A DNA stretch of 64,000 bases from Maribacter flavus (GCF_008386635.1 NZ_VUOE01000001.1:1798001-1862000); one strand, 5' to 3'; shown: positions 16,951-29,653, counted from the stretch's first letter. Notes: generated by a model from the letters alone, not told the origin. Numbers and translations are program-made.

Positions 16951-17301
16951 CTATTTTAAAAGGTTGGTCTTTTCATCCGGGAATACAAGGCTAGGATTAA
17001 AGGTTTTGGCTTCCTCTAAGGGCATCCAGGCATAGGTAATCAGAATTAAGACGTCCCCAACCGCTACTTTTCTGGCCGCGGCTCCGTTCAAAGTAATTTC
17101 GCCACTGTTTCTGGGTCCAGGTATGACGTAGGTTTCCAAACGCTCCCCGTTGTCGTTGTTTACGATCTGAACTTTTTCTCCTTGTATAATATTGGCAGCA
17201 TCCATCAAGTCTTCGTCAATGGTAATGCTCCCTATATAATTTAGGTCGGCTCCGGTTACCTTTACACGATGAATCTTGGACTTTACTACTTGTACTTGCA
17301 T
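16951..17301 (-). CDS. panD: Aspartate 1-decarboxylase
   Basis: PanD converts L-aspartate to beta-alanine for pantothenate and coenzyme A synthesis. The 116-residue proenzyme is of normal length, and the self-cleavage site is visible as G24-S25 in [10 protein letters not shown], where the serine becomes the pyruvoyl cofactor of the alpha chain. K9 in [11 protein letters not shown] and the NGAAAR and [11 protein letters not shown] stretches are conserved. The gene starts 13 bases after panC on the same strand, so beta-alanine and pantoate-ligation steps are expressed together. Confidence 0.97.
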   Translation of the reverse strand: MQVQVVKSKIHRVKVTGADLNYIGSITIDEDLMDAANIIQGEKVQIVNNDNGERLETYVIPGPRNSGEITLNGAAARKVAVGDVLILITYAWMPLEEAKTFNPSLVFPDEKTNLLK

Positions 17302-17314
17302 GGGACAAAATTAG

Positions 17315-18160
17315 TCAATTGAGTGCTATATTGTCAATTAGCCTTATATCTTCGGCATAAACGGCAATAAACGCCCTATATTTTTTATTCTTTACTTTTC
17401 TTTTTAACGGGCTCAGTGTTTCCACATCGGCAATCTCAAAATATTCCATTTCAAAATCCTCCTCTTTAAGAAACTGGTTTTTTACCCATTCCTTCACTTT
17501 TAAAGCACTTTTCGTGCCAAATTTTTCCTTGGCAGTTTGCAATGTCTTAAAGATGAACCCGGCCTTTAGTCGTATGTTTTCGCTTAACCTTTCATTTCTG
17601 GAACTCATGGCCAAACCGTGGTCTTCTCTTACAATTGGACAGGGGATAATATTCACGGGTATTTTCTGTATTTCCACGAGTTTTTTAATGATGCGGAGTT
17701 GTTGAAAGTCCTTCTCGCCAAAATAGGCATTGTTTGGTTGGATCAAACTGAACAACTGTTCCACGATGGTGCCCACACCATTAAAATGGTCGTCCCTAAA
17801 TTCCCCTTCCATCACGTTGTCCAATCCTTGGAAATCATATTTTTTAGGCCTAACGGATTGCGCATAGATTTCTTCCACCGATGGAGCAAAGACGATAATA
17901 TCCGGATCAACACTTTCTATAAGTTCTAGGTCCTTGGAGAGGTCTTTGGGATAATTTACAAGGTCTTCCTTATTATTGAATTGTGTTGGGTTGACAAAAA
18001 TACTAACTACTACCCGGTCATTTTCCTGTACGGCCTTTTTGACCAGGGCAAGATGACCTTTATGTAGTGCACCCATGGTAGGAACAAGTCCCAATGTGTT
18101 TGAAGAAGGGGTGCGATTTAAAATTTTATCAAGTTCCTTTTTTGTCTCGATAGGGCGCAT
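17315..18160 (-). CDS. panC: Pantothenate synthetase (pantoate--beta-alanine ligase)
   Basis: PanC joins pantoate and beta-alanine using ATP. The 281-residue protein shows the nucleotidyltransferase signatures: VPTMGALHKGH with the HxGH-type motif at 33-36, VSIFVNPTQFN at about 52-62, YFGEKDFQQL at 147-156, and the KMSKS-like MSSRN at 185-189. Length is standard. It is the first gene of the minus-strand group panC-panD-flippase-esterase-small protein-radA, and is divergent from the starch-synthase-like gene at 18264, about 100 bases away. panB is not in the window. Confidence 0.97.
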   Translation of the reverse strand: MRPIETKKELDKILNRTPSSNTLGLVPTMGALHKGHLALVKKAVQENDRVVVSIFVNPTQFNNKEDLVNYPKDLSKDLELIESVDPDIIVFAPSVEEIYAQSVRPKKYDFQGLDNVMEGEFRDDHFNGVGTIVEQLFSLIQPNNAYFGEKDFQQLRIIKKLVEIQKIPVNIIPCPIVREDHGLAMSSRNERLSENIRLKAGFIFKTLQTAKEKFGTKSALKVKEWVKNQFLKEEDFEMEYFEIADVETLSPLKRKVKNKKYRAFIAVYAEDIRLIDNIALN

Positions 18161-18263
18161 GCGAAATCGTGATTAGCGAGCAAACTTACTATAAATACTG
18201 GTAATCTCTATATTTTTTGTAATTTTGCACCTGCGTTTCCGTGAAAAATAAAATATAGTTTTT

Positions 18264-19073
18264 ATGAATGGTAAAAAGGTATTGTTTGTATCTTCTGAAT
18301 TAGTCCCTTACCTCCCCGAAAATGAAGTTTCACATATGTCCTATGAGGCACCCAGAATGGTAAACAGTAACGGGGGCCAAATTAGGATTTTTATGCCCAG
18401 GTACGGTAACATTAACGAAAGAAGGCATCAATTACACGAAGTTATCAGATTGTCCGGCATGAACCTGGTCATAAACGATATGGACATGCCATTGATAATT
18501 AAGGTAGCTTCCATACCTAGGGAGCGCATACAGGTGTATTTCATAGATAACGAGGAATATTTTAAAAGAAAGGCAACCTTTGCCGATAAAAAGGGCGAGT
18601 TGTTTCCGGATAATGATCAGCGGGCCATATTTTTTGCAAAAGGAGTGATGGAAACTGTTAAAAAACTGAATTGGTCTCCAGATATCATTCACGTGCATGG
18701 ATGGATGGCTAGTTTGTTGCCGCTTTATCTTAAAAAGTATTATGCGGATGAGCCTCTTTTCGCGGATAGTAAAATCGTACTCTCCGTTTATGGTAAGACT
18801 TTTGAAGGTGAGCTGGATAAGGACATGATCAAGAGAATTGCTTTTGATGGAATTCCAGAGGAAGAAATCGCCTCCTTGGAAAGCCCCTCCTATAATAATT
18901 TGTTAAAAGTTGCCGTCGATTATTCCGATGCCATTATTTTAGCCTCGGAAGAAATTCCAGAAGACCTAACAACACATATTTCCAATCAAGAAAAACCTGT
19001 GTTAGAATATGTTCCAATCCAAGAATTTGAGGAAGCATATGCTAATTTTTACAACACGGAAGTTTTAAAATAA
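18264..19073 (+). CDS. Starch/glycogen-synthase-like protein, N-terminal domain only
   Basis: The 269-residue product matches the N-terminal Rossmann domain of GT5 starch and glycogen synthases: VLFVSSELVPYLPENEVSHMSYEAPRM at the start, GGQIRIFMPRYGNINERRH, and PDIIHVHGWMASLLPLYLKKYY. The ADP-glucose-binding KxGGL loop is replaced (the place corresponding to it reads PENEVSHMSYEAP), and the second GT-B domain that completes the active site is absent; the frame ends about five bases before the next gene. It is therefore unlikely to be a working synthase. It is followed closely by the DUF4270 lipoprotein gene and glmS. Confidence 0.85.
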   Translation: MNGKKVLFVSSELVPYLPENEVSHMSYEAPRMVNSNGGQIRIFMPRYGNINERRHQLHEVIRLSGMNLVINDMDMPLIIKVASIPRERIQVYFIDNEEYFKRKATFADKKGELFPDNDQRAIFFAKGVMETVKKLNWSPDIIHVHGWMASLLPLYLKKYYADEPLFADSKIVLSVYGKTFEGELDKDMIKRIAFDGIPEEEIASLESPSYNNLLKVAVDYSDAIILASEEIPEDLTTHISNQEKPVLEYVPIQEFEEAYANFYNTEVLK

Positions 19074-19075
19074 TC

Positions 19076-20971
<1,896 letters not shown>

Positions 20972-21033
20972 GTACTTTATAAGAGCCTATCAGATTTTTT
21001 TCATTTAATGTATACACTTTAAAGGATTTATTC

Positions 21034-21060
21034 GTTCAATAAACTGATAACTTATTGAAC
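21034..21060. promoter_or_regulatory. Inverted repeat upstream of glmS
   Basis: GTTCAATAA (21034-21042) and TTATTGAAC (21052-21060) form perfect 9-base arms around a 9-base spacer. The repeat lies 63 bases after the DUF4270 stop and 51 bases before the glmS ATG. It could be an operator for a dimeric regulator or an AT-rich terminator for the upstream operon; the downstream T run (TTTTG) is short. Confidence 0.45.
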
Positions 21061-21111
21061 TTTTGTTCGTTGGATTAAATTTGAACTACTTTTATAATTT
21101 AATAATATAAT

Positions 21112-22956
21112 ATGTGCGGAATAGTCGGCTACATTGGACATAGGGATGCCTTCCCAATAATCATAAAAGGATTACAGCGCTTGGAGTATCGGGGATATGA
21201 TAGTGCTGGGATTGCCTTATTTGATGGCAGTCAAATCAATTTGGTAAAGACTAAGGGCAAGGTCGAGGATTTAAAGCAGAAGGCTAACAGTATTTCCCAA
21301 GAAGGTTCTATAGGTATCGGTCATACAAGATGGGCAACGCATGGGGTACCCAACGACGTGAATTCCCATCCACACTACTCCAATTCCGGTGATTTGGTCA
21401 TCATACACAATGGAATTATCGAGAACTATGAATCCATTAAAAAGGAGTTGACCAAAAGGGGATATACTTTTGCCTCGGATACGGATACGGAGGTTTTGGT
21501 AAATCTTATTGAGGAAGTGAAGAAAACAGAGGATGTCAAATTGGGCCAGGCCGTCCAAATAGCTTTGAACCAAGTAGTTGGGGCATATGCCATCGCAGTT
21601 TTCGATAGAAGGAAGCCAGATGAAATCGTAGTTGCGAAATTGGGAAGTCCTTTGGCTATCGGAATAGGGGAGAATGAATTCTTTATAGCTTCCGATGCGT
21701 CCCCTTTTATCGAATTCACAAATAACGCCGTCTATTTGGAAGATGAAGAGATGGCCATAGTACGACTCGGTAAGGAGATAAAACTTAGAAAGATCAAAAA
21801 TGATGCCGTTGCCTATCCACGGATTTTAGAACTTCAAATGAATTTGGAGGAAATTGAAAAAGGAGGCTACGATCATTTCATGTTGAAGGAAATATATGAA
21901 CAGCCAAGGGCCATAAAGGATACCTATAGGGGAAGACTCTTGGCCGATCAAGGAATCATTCGCATGGCAGGAATCGACCAGAACTTGGAAAAGTTCATGA
22001 ATGCCAATAGAATCATTATTGTAGCCTGCGGTACCTCTTGGCATGCCGGTCTTGTGGCAGAATATATTTTTGAGGATTTGGCCAGGATTCCCGTTGAAGT
22101 AGAGTACGCTTCGGAATTTAGATACCGAAATCCTGTTATTACGGAAAAGGATGTGTTAATTGCCATTTCCCAATCCGGTGAAACTGCAGATACCTTGGCA
22201 GCCATAAAGTTGGCCAAGGAGAAAGGAGCCTTTGTTTTTGGGGTATGTAACGTTGTAGGTTCCTCCATAGCGCGCGAATCAGATGCCGGAGCCTATACGC
22301 ATGCCGGTCCAGAAATCGGGGTGGCATCCACAAAAGCCTTTACTACCCAGATTACGGTATTGACTTTGTTGGCCCTAAAACTGGCCAAGGAGAAAGGAAC
22401 TTTTTCGGAAACAAAGTTCCACGAATTCCTTACCGAGCTCGAGACCATCCCTAATAAGGTTGAAAAAGCACTGGAGGCGAATCCTTTGATCGAGGTTATT
22501 TCAGATGTATACAAGGACTCTTCCAATTGTCTTTATTTAGGTAGGGGGTACAATTTTCCGGTTGCCTTGGAAGGTGCTTTGAAACTTAAGGAAATCAGCT
22601 ATATTCACGCGGAAGGCTATCCTGCTGCAGAAATGAAGCACGGTCCTATTGCCTTGATAGACGAACAAATGCCCGTTTTTGTTATTGCAACAAAAAAGGG
22701 ACATTATGAAAAAGTGGTCAGTAACATCCAGGAAATAAAATCCAGAAAGGGAAAAATCATAGCGATCGTTACCGAAGGTGATGAGCAAGTAAAGGAATTG
22801 GCGGACCATGTTATTGAGGTTCCAGAAACCTTGGAAAGTCTTTCACCTTTATTGACTACCATACCCTTACAATTACTTTCATACCATATAGCGGTCATGC
22901 GAGGTTGTAATGTAGACCAACCAAGAAACTTGGCCAAGTCAGTTACTGTAGAGTAA
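21112..22956 (+). CDS. glmS: Glutamine--fructose-6-phosphate aminotransferase (isomerizing)
   Basis: GlmS makes glucosamine-6-phosphate from fructose-6-phosphate and glutamine, the entry into amino-sugar and peptidoglycan synthesis. The 614-residue protein has the N-terminal glutaminase with catalytic Cys2 (MCGIVGYIG) and GHTRWATHG, followed by two SIS sugar-isomerase domains (about 290-425 with SQSGETADT, and 460-600 with EISYIHAEGYPAAEMKHGP), and ends in the conserved NLAKSVTVE. Length is normal. No glmS ribozyme is evident upstream. A strong terminator follows at 22977-23004. Confidence 0.98.
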   Translation: MCGIVGYIGHRDAFPIIIKGLQRLEYRGYDSAGIALFDGSQINLVKTKGKVEDLKQKANSISQEGSIGIGHTRWATHGVPNDVNSHPHYSNSGDLVIIHNGIIENYESIKKELTKRGYTFASDTDTEVLVNLIEEVKKTEDVKLGQAVQIALNQVVGAYAIAVFDRRKPDEIVVAKLGSPLAIGIGENEFFIASDASPFIEFTNNAVYLEDEEMAIVRLGKEIKLRKIKNDAVAYPRILELQMNLEEIEKGGYDHFMLKEIYEQPRAIKDTYRGRLLADQGIIRMAGIDQNLEKFMNANRIIIVACGTSWHAGLVAEYIFEDLARIPVEVEYASEFRYRNPVITEKDVLIAISQSGETADTLAAIKLAKEKGAFVFGVCNVVGSSIARESDAGAYTHAGPEIGVASTKAFTTQITVLTLLALKLAKEKGTFSETKFHEFLTELETIPNKVEKALEANPLIEVISDVYKDSSNCLYLGRGYNFPVALEGALKLKEISYIHAEGYPAAEMKHGPIALIDEQMPVFVIATKKGHYEKVVSNIQEIKSRKGKIIAIVTEGDEQVKELADHVIEVPETLESLSPLLTTIPLQLLSYHIAVMRGCNVDQPRNLAKSVTVE

Positions 22957-22976
22957 AATCGAATTTAATAAAATCT

Positions 22977-23004
22977 AAAGGACGCAATTTTGCGTCCTTT
23001 TTTT
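22977..23004 (+). terminator. Rho-independent terminator after glmS
   Basis: AAAGGACGCA (22977-22986) pairs with TGCGTCCTTT (22991-23000) around a four-base loop and is followed by more T residues. It begins about 20 bases after the glmS stop. Confidence 0.92.
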
Positions 23005-23147
23005 ATTGGTGGAATACTAAAACCATCAAAATCGGCATCGTAAATTATCAAAATAATACTATGCATGCATAATTTTTTTCAAATTCCTATTTTTCATATA
23101 AAATTATCTGTATCTTCATCACACTAAAATTCTAACTCAAATTAAGA

Positions 23148-25931
23148 ATGAGAACAATACTACTGTTAGCATTGGTTTTGTTTGGGGCATCAGGCTATGC
23201 ACAAACAACGATCAATGGAAATGTCGTTGACCAAAACGGCGAACCGATTCCAGGTGCCAATATCGTAATTGTAGGCAAGGCAATTGGGACCACAACCGAT
23301 TTTGATGGTAATTTTATATTGCAGACATCAGAAGAGCCCCCCTTTCAGTTAAGTATTACCAGTATTGGTTATACTGATGGACTCGAAAACATTACTTCCA
23401 ACAATCAAACACTTCGGGTAGTTCTTTCCGAAGCACAGACGTTTTTGGACGAGGTGGTAATTTCCGCTTCGCGAACCCCGGAACGGATTTTTGAATCTCC
23501 GGTAACCGTAGAAAGAATGGGTATCGAAACCATAAAAAATACGGCTTCGGCCGATTTTTACAGTGGGCTTGAAAACCTAAAGGGTGTAGACGTGAACACC
23601 AATAGTTTAACATTTAAATCGGTCAACACTAGAGGTTTCGCAACATTCGCCAACACCCGTTTTATGCAGTTGGTGGATGGAATGGACAATTCCACGCCCG
23701 CCTTGAACTTTCCTATTGGAAACTTGGTGGGTATGATTGAGACCGATGTGTTAAGTGTGGAACTATTGCCAGGAGCTGCATCGGCTTTATATGGAGCCAA
23801 TGCTTTCAATGGGATTCTCTTTATGAGAAGTAAAAGTCCCTTTGATTATCAAGGGATTAGCGTATCGGTAAAACAAGGGGTCACTTCCCAGGAAGCCGCT
23901 GGAACAAACTCCTACACGGATGTTGGGGTACGTGCCGCCCATAAGTTTAGCGATAAGTTTGCCATTAAATGGAATTTTGGGTATTTGGACGGTACCGACT
24001 GGGCAGCGACCAGTACGGTCGACAAGTTTGTTCCGGGCCGTACAAGGGATGCCTTAAATTATGACGGTATCAACGTATATGGGGATGAGGTTTCTACGGA
24101 TATAAAGGACGTGGCCGTAACCTTGGAGGGATTGGGAATTCTTCCTAACGGTGCGAACGCCTTGGTGCCTTCCGTGGAGGTAAGCCGTACAGGGTATAAC
24201 GAAAGCGATTTGACAAACTATACTGCCCGAAGTATTAAATCCGATTGGGGACTTTATTATAGACCGATAGAGGGCAACAACCTGGAACTTTCCTATGTTG
24301 GTAAAATTGGCACGGGAAATACCATATACCAAGGTACCAACCGATATAATATTGCGAACTTTTTCCAGGAGCAGCACAAGTTGGAACTTAGAAACGATAA
24401 TTTCTTCCTTAGAGGTTATTTAGTTTCGGATAAAGCTGGCGATTCCTATGATATGGTTTTTACAGGAATCAACATAAACCGATCTTGGAAGGATGACAAC
24501 ACATGGTTTGGCGAATATACAGGTACTTTTGTCCAAGCGACCTTAGCCGGTGCCACCGAGGAACAGGCCCATGCCGCCGCAAGGGCACAGGCAGAATCCG
24601 GGAGATATTTACCCGGTACCCCAGAATTTCAAGCGGCCTTTGATCGAGTAATAAGAAATCCTGATCTTTCCAGAGGTTCTCAGTTTAGGGACGCCTCAAA
24701 GTACTATCACTCAGATGCGAACTATAACTTTGGTCATTTATGGGACTGGGCAGAAGTTCAAATCGGTGGTTCATACAGGCAATACAGTTTAAATTCTTTT
24801 GGAACTATTTATACGGACGCTGATGGCCCCATCGATTATTCGGAATTTGGTTTGTACACCCAAGTTCAAAAGAAAATTGAAATGGCCAATGAAAAAAGCT
24901 TAAAATTGACTGCCTCCGTCCGATATGATAAGAACGAATTCTTTGATGGATTTTTCTCGCCTAGGTTTTCTGCGGGTTATTCCTTAAATAGAGACCATAA
25001 CATTAGGGCTTCTATCCAAACAGGTTTCAGAAACCCAACGACCCAAGACCTTTTTATTGGCTTGGATGCTGGTAGAGCCATTTTGGTGGGTGCCGCACCT
25101 GATAATTTGGACAGGTATCAAAGAACTTTTGAAGTAAGTGGAGGTGGACAATTGTTGGGCCAGCCATCAAGTATCGTCCAAACTGGTAGGGCCGCTTATG
25201 AAAATTCATATTCAGCGGAATCGGTTATAAGATTGTCCGAAACTGGAAATCCTGCGGTTTTGGAAATAGCCAATCCTGATGTGGTACAGCCCGAACAAGT
25301 TACCTCGGTAGAAATAGGATATCGAGGCAAGGTAAAAAAATTGGTTATAGATTTTAGTGCTTATTACAATAGCTACAGTAACTTCTTGGCACCAGAAAAT
25401 GTTATCGCACCTTATTACGGTACCGTAGGTGATGGCGCGTTGTCCGTAGCCGCTATTTCTAATGGTGACTTTCAGACCTATCAGGCCTATACCAATTCAG
25501 ATGTGGATATCAATTCTTATGGGGCGTCTTTAGGACTAACGGCCAAAGTCTTAGGAGACTTTGACCTTAGCGGAAGTTATACCTATGCCAAATTGGATTT
25601 TGATAGGGTCGCTAATCCTGACTTTCAAGTAGGCTTTAACACACCAGAGCATCAGTTTAAGGCCTCTTTTGGTAACGCGGAACTGTTCAAAAATTTTGGT
25701 TTCAATGTTAACTACAGGTTCAGCGATGATTACTACTGGGAGGCCACTTTTGGTAATGGGGTCGTTCCGGAATTCCATGTGGTGGATGCACAGATTAATT
25801 ACACTGTACCTAGCATAAAATCTACCTTTAAGATTGGTGGTAACAACTTGTTGGGCGATGAATACTTTACTGCCTTCGGAACCGGATTTATCGGGTCCAT
25901 GTATTATCTGTCATGGACAATCAACAACTAA
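23148..25931 (+). CDS. TonB-dependent receptor with carboxypeptidase-like N-terminal domain
   Basis: This 927-residue outer membrane receptor has a signal peptide (cleaved near YAQTT), a CarboxypepD_reg-like domain (about 20-105, INGNVVDQNGEPIPGANIVIVGK with the typical GTTTDFDGNF), a TonB box-like stretch (LDEVVISASRTPERIFE), a plug (about 115-230) and a large barrel ending in MYYLSWTINN. It lacks the SusC signature and a SusD neighbour. Instead the next gene, overlapping or abutting, encodes an SGNH-hydrolase lipoprotein, which suggests uptake of an esterified or lipid-like ligand; this is inference. Transcription starts after the glmS terminator. Confidence 0.92.
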   Translation: MRTILLLALVLFGASGYAQTTINGNVVDQNGEPIPGANIVIVGKAIGTTTDFDGNFILQTSEEPPFQLSITSIGYTDGLENITSNNQTLRVVLSEAQTFLDEVVISASRTPERIFESPVTVERMGIETIKNTASADFYSGLENLKGVDVNTNSLTFKSVNTRGFATFANTRFMQLVDGMDNSTPALNFPIGNLVGMIETDVLSVELLPGAASALYGANAFNGILFMRSKSPFDYQGISVSVKQGVTSQEAAGTNSYTDVGVRAAHKFSDKFAIKWNFGYLDGTDWAATSTVDKFVPGRTRDALNYDGINVYGDEVSTDIKDVAVTLEGLGILPNGANALVPSVEVSRTGYNESDLTNYTARSIKSDWGLYYRPIEGNNLELSYVGKIGTGNTIYQGTNRYNIANFFQEQHKLELRNDNFFLRGYLVSDKAGDSYDMVFTGININRSWKDDNTWFGEYTGTFVQATLAGATEEQAHAAARAQAESGRYLPGTPEFQAAFDRVIRNPDLSRGSQFRDASKYYHSDANYNFGHLWDWAEVQIGGSYRQYSLNSFGTIYTDADGPIDYSEFGLYTQVQKKIEMANEKSLKLTASVRYDKNEFFDGFFSPRFSAGYSLNRDHNIRASIQTGFRNPTTQDLFIGLDAGRAILVGAAPDNLDRYQRTFEVSGGGQLLGQPSSIVQTGRAAYENSYSAESVIRLSETGNPAVLEIANPDVVQPEQVTSVEIGYRGKVKKLVIDFSAYYNSYSNFLAPENVIAPYYGTVGDGALSVAAISNGDFQTYQAYTNSDVDINSYGASLGLTAKVLGDFDLSGSYTYAKLDFDRVANPDFQVGFNTPEHQFKASFGNAELFKNFGFNVNYRFSDDYYWEATFGNGVVPEFHVVDAQINYTVPSIKSTFKIGGNNLLGDEYFTAFGTGFIGSMYYLSWTINN

Positions 25932-25957
25932 AAATGAAATTTAAATTCCGTTTAGAA

Positions 25958-27592
25958 ATGAAAAGAATAACCTATATATTTTTATCCTCCCTTCTATTGG
26001 TCTTTACCAATTGTAACGACCCGGAGGATGTATATCTGGACCCAATTATTGAACCTGAAGCCAAACCGGAACTTACGGCAGGCTCAGCTGATTTTTCAAA
26101 TTATGTTTCTTTGGGAAATTCCCTAACGGCCGGTTTTACGGATGGAGCCTTGTTCCAAGCAGGCCAAAATTTCTCAACGCCCAATATTCTATCCCAAAAG
26201 TTTGCCATGGTAGGTGGTGGTGATTTTGTACAGCCACTAACCAGCGATAACTTTGGTGGGTTGGCCGCAGGCGGTAATCGAATTCAAGGACCAAGATTGG
26301 TGTTTGGTGGGGCCGGACCTGTACCGCTGGAGTCGGTTATTGGTCCTGTTACCGTAGGGACTGATATAGCATTGAACAATCCAACCGGGCCTTTCAATAA
26401 TCTAGGTGTACCTGGGGCAAAAAGTTTTCATTTGTTGGCTCCCGGATATGGGAATTTGGGCAATGTATCCCTTGGACTTGCCAATCCTTACTTTGTGAGG
26501 ATGACCGGTTCAAATCCAAATATCAGTGTTTTGGAAATGGCGGCAAGTCAGTCCCCAACATTCTTTTCCTTATGGATCGGGAACAATGACGTTCTTGGCT
26601 ATGCCACTACGGGAGGTGATGGCACTGACCCAATAACCCCGATCGATGGCCCACCGGGGGTTGGTTTTGCAAATACCTATGGCGCCCTGATCCAGACATT
26701 GGCAGCTACTGGCGCTCAAGGTGTGGTTGCAAATATTCCAGATGTTACAAGTATACCTCATTTTACTACGGTACCGTTCAACGCATTAGATCCATCCAAT
26801 CCTGATTTCGCGGCCCAAATCCCGACATTGAACACCATTTTTGGTGCCTTAAATCAGATTTTTACAGCTTTGGGCGCTACGGAGAGGATTATAAGCTTCT
26901 CTACAACAGAGGCAAATGCCGTGGTAATACGGGATGAAAGCCTTACCGATTTTTCGGCCCAGATAACAGGGGCTTTAAATGCCAACCCAGGTTTCCCTAT
27001 TTTCGTACAACAGTTTGGCTTGCCTGCACAGGCGGCTCCTCTGGTTGCAGGTCTGTTGGGTACTACCTATGGTCAGGCGAGGCAGGCCACTGCGGATGAT
27101 CTTTTTGTGCTGCCCAGCAGTACGGTTATTGGAACGGTCAACATGGAGGCGGCAGGTGCCTTGGTGGCCCAGGGTCTATCGGCTACTTTGGCCGGCCAGT
27201 TCTCCGTTGAGGGAGTAAGTTTGCCTTTGGCGGATAAATGGGTGTTGACTCCGGAGGAACAGACTGAAATTGCGAATGCGACCGACGCTTTTAACGCGAT
27301 TATATCGGCAGCGGCCAGTCAGGCAGGCTTGGCATTCGTGGATGCCAATGCTTTGTTGAACCAACTGGCAAATGGAGGCATCACGAGCGGGCAATATACC
27401 TTGACCGCAAGTTTGGTAACTGGAGGCGCGTTTTCCTTGGATGGTATCCATCCAACGGCCAGGGGATATGCCTTGATCGCCAATGAGTTTATGAAGGCCA
27501 TTGATGCTACCTATGGTTCCAACTTTGAGGATTCAGGAAACTTGGTAAATGTTGGGGAGTATCCTACCAATTTTTCGCCTACGCTTCAATAA
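25958..27592 (+). CDS. SGNH/GDSL-type hydrolase lipoprotein
   Basis: With the start MKRITYIFLSSLLLVFTNC the protein is about 544 residues and carries a clear lipobox with C19. ATGs in frame at 25913 and 25934 would give longer n-regions and overlap the receptor gene. SGNH blocks are visible: block I as YVSLGNSLTAGF (S55, with GNS in place of GDS), block III as WIGNNDVLG near 205-213, and block V as DGIHPTARGYALIANEF near 495, giving a Ser-His-Asp set. It is probably anchored in the outer membrane next to the TonB receptor encoded just upstream, where it could release acyl groups from the ligand. Substrate unknown. Confidence 0.88.
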   Translation: MKRITYIFLSSLLLVFTNCNDPEDVYLDPIIEPEAKPELTAGSADFSNYVSLGNSLTAGFTDGALFQAGQNFSTPNILSQKFAMVGGGDFVQPLTSDNFGGLAAGGNRIQGPRLVFGGAGPVPLESVIGPVTVGTDIALNNPTGPFNNLGVPGAKSFHLLAPGYGNLGNVSLGLANPYFVRMTGSNPNISVLEMAASQSPTFFSLWIGNNDVLGYATTGGDGTDPITPIDGPPGVGFANTYGALIQTLAATGAQGVVANIPDVTSIPHFTTVPFNALDPSNPDFAAQIPTLNTIFGALNQIFTALGATERIISFSTTEANAVVIRDESLTDFSAQITGALNANPGFPIFVQQFGLPAQAAPLVAGLLGTTYGQARQATADDLFVLPSSTVIGTVNMEAAGALVAQGLSATLAGQFSVEGVSLPLADKWVLTPEEQTEIANATDAFNAIISAAASQAGLAFVDANALLNQLANGGITSGQYTLTASLVTGGAFSLDGIHPTARGYALIANEFMKAIDATYGSNFEDSGNLVNVGEYPTNFSPTLQ

Positions 27593-27614
27593 GTATTGGG
27601 TTTAAAAAAGTAAC

Positions 27615-27644
27615 AAAAAGATGCATTTAAGTGCATCTTTTTTG
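27615..27644 (+). terminator. Rho-independent terminator after the SGNH lipoprotein gene
   Basis: AAAAAGATGCA (27615-27625) pairs with TGCATCTTTTT (27632-27642) over a six-base loop and runs into further T residues. It closes the receptor-lipoprotein operon. Confidence 0.9.
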
Positions 27645-27670
27645 TTTTGTAAAAAACCCAAAAAAACAAT

Positions 27671-27700
27671 TTTTGTTTAAAATTGAAAGACATATCTTTG
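27671..27700 (+). promoter_or_regulatory. Promoter of atpD-atpC
   Basis: TTTTG at 27671-27675 (-33 box) and TATCTTTG at 27693-27700 (-7 box, exact TAnnTTTG) are 17 bases apart, close to the Bacteroidota sigma-factor preference. The atpD ATG follows 49 bases after the -7 box. Confidence 0.65.
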
Positions 27701-27731
27701 CAGCCTGAAAATCAGAGCATTTTTTAAGTAA

Positions 27732-29258
<1,527 letters not shown>

Positions 29259-29336
29259 ATTGTTAATAGTTTAAAGTTTTTGGTTCATAGATTTTGATAC
29301 TTGAGCTTTTAACTTAAAACTTAGAACTAGAGAAGT

Positions 29337-29615
29337 ATGTATTTAGAAATAGTATCGCCCGAAGCAACTTTATTTTCCGGAGAAGTAATATCCGTAACCG
29401 TACCGGGAATCAACGGCGAGTTTCAGATGTTGCAGAACCACGCCCCTATTGTATCCCTTTTACAGGAGGGAAAAGTGAAGGTAAAGGGCACTATGCATAT
29501 CGAGGAGGACTATGCTTCCAAGTTCACTAAGGACCAAGATGGGAATACGGTTTTGGAGATTTCCAGTGGTACCGTGGAACTTAAGGACAATAAAGTAATC
29601 GTATTGGCGGATTAA
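29337..29615 (+). CDS. atpC: ATP synthase F1 subunit epsilon (short form)
   Basis: The 92-residue protein has the N-terminal beta-sandwich of the epsilon subunit (LEIVSPEATLFSGEVISVTVPGINGEFQMLQNHAPIVSLLQEGKV) but ends after it, without the C-terminal two-helix domain that inhibits ATP hydrolysis in E. coli and Bacillus. Short epsilon subunits are usual in Bacteroidota, so this is not a truncation. It lies 78 bases after atpD; the gap is a low-complexity A/T/G tract. A terminator follows at 29654-29685. Confidence 0.93.
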   Translation: MYLEIVSPEATLFSGEVISVTVPGINGEFQMLQNHAPIVSLLQEGKVKVKGTMHIEEDYASKFTKDQDGNTVLEISSGTVELKDNKVIVLAD

Positions 29616-29617
29616 TC

Positions 29618-29645
29618 CTCCCCTAACCCCTCCAAAGGAGGGGAA
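29618..29645. repeat. Short GC-rich palindrome, probable dispersed repeat
   Basis: CCCCTCC (29627-29633), AAA and GGAGGGG (29637-29643) form a perfect hairpin, preceded by TCCCCTAA, which partly repeats the arm. It sits between the atpC stop and its terminator and is much richer in G+C than its flanks. Similar strings occur between genes in other flavobacterial genomes as far as I recall; copy number here is one. Confidence 0.5.
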
Positions 29646-29653
29646 CTGGAAAT

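Noticed and set aside
22957-23147. CRISPR or attenuator array near the glmS terminator
   Set aside because: Only one hairpin is present; the remainder is AT-rich without spaced repeats.
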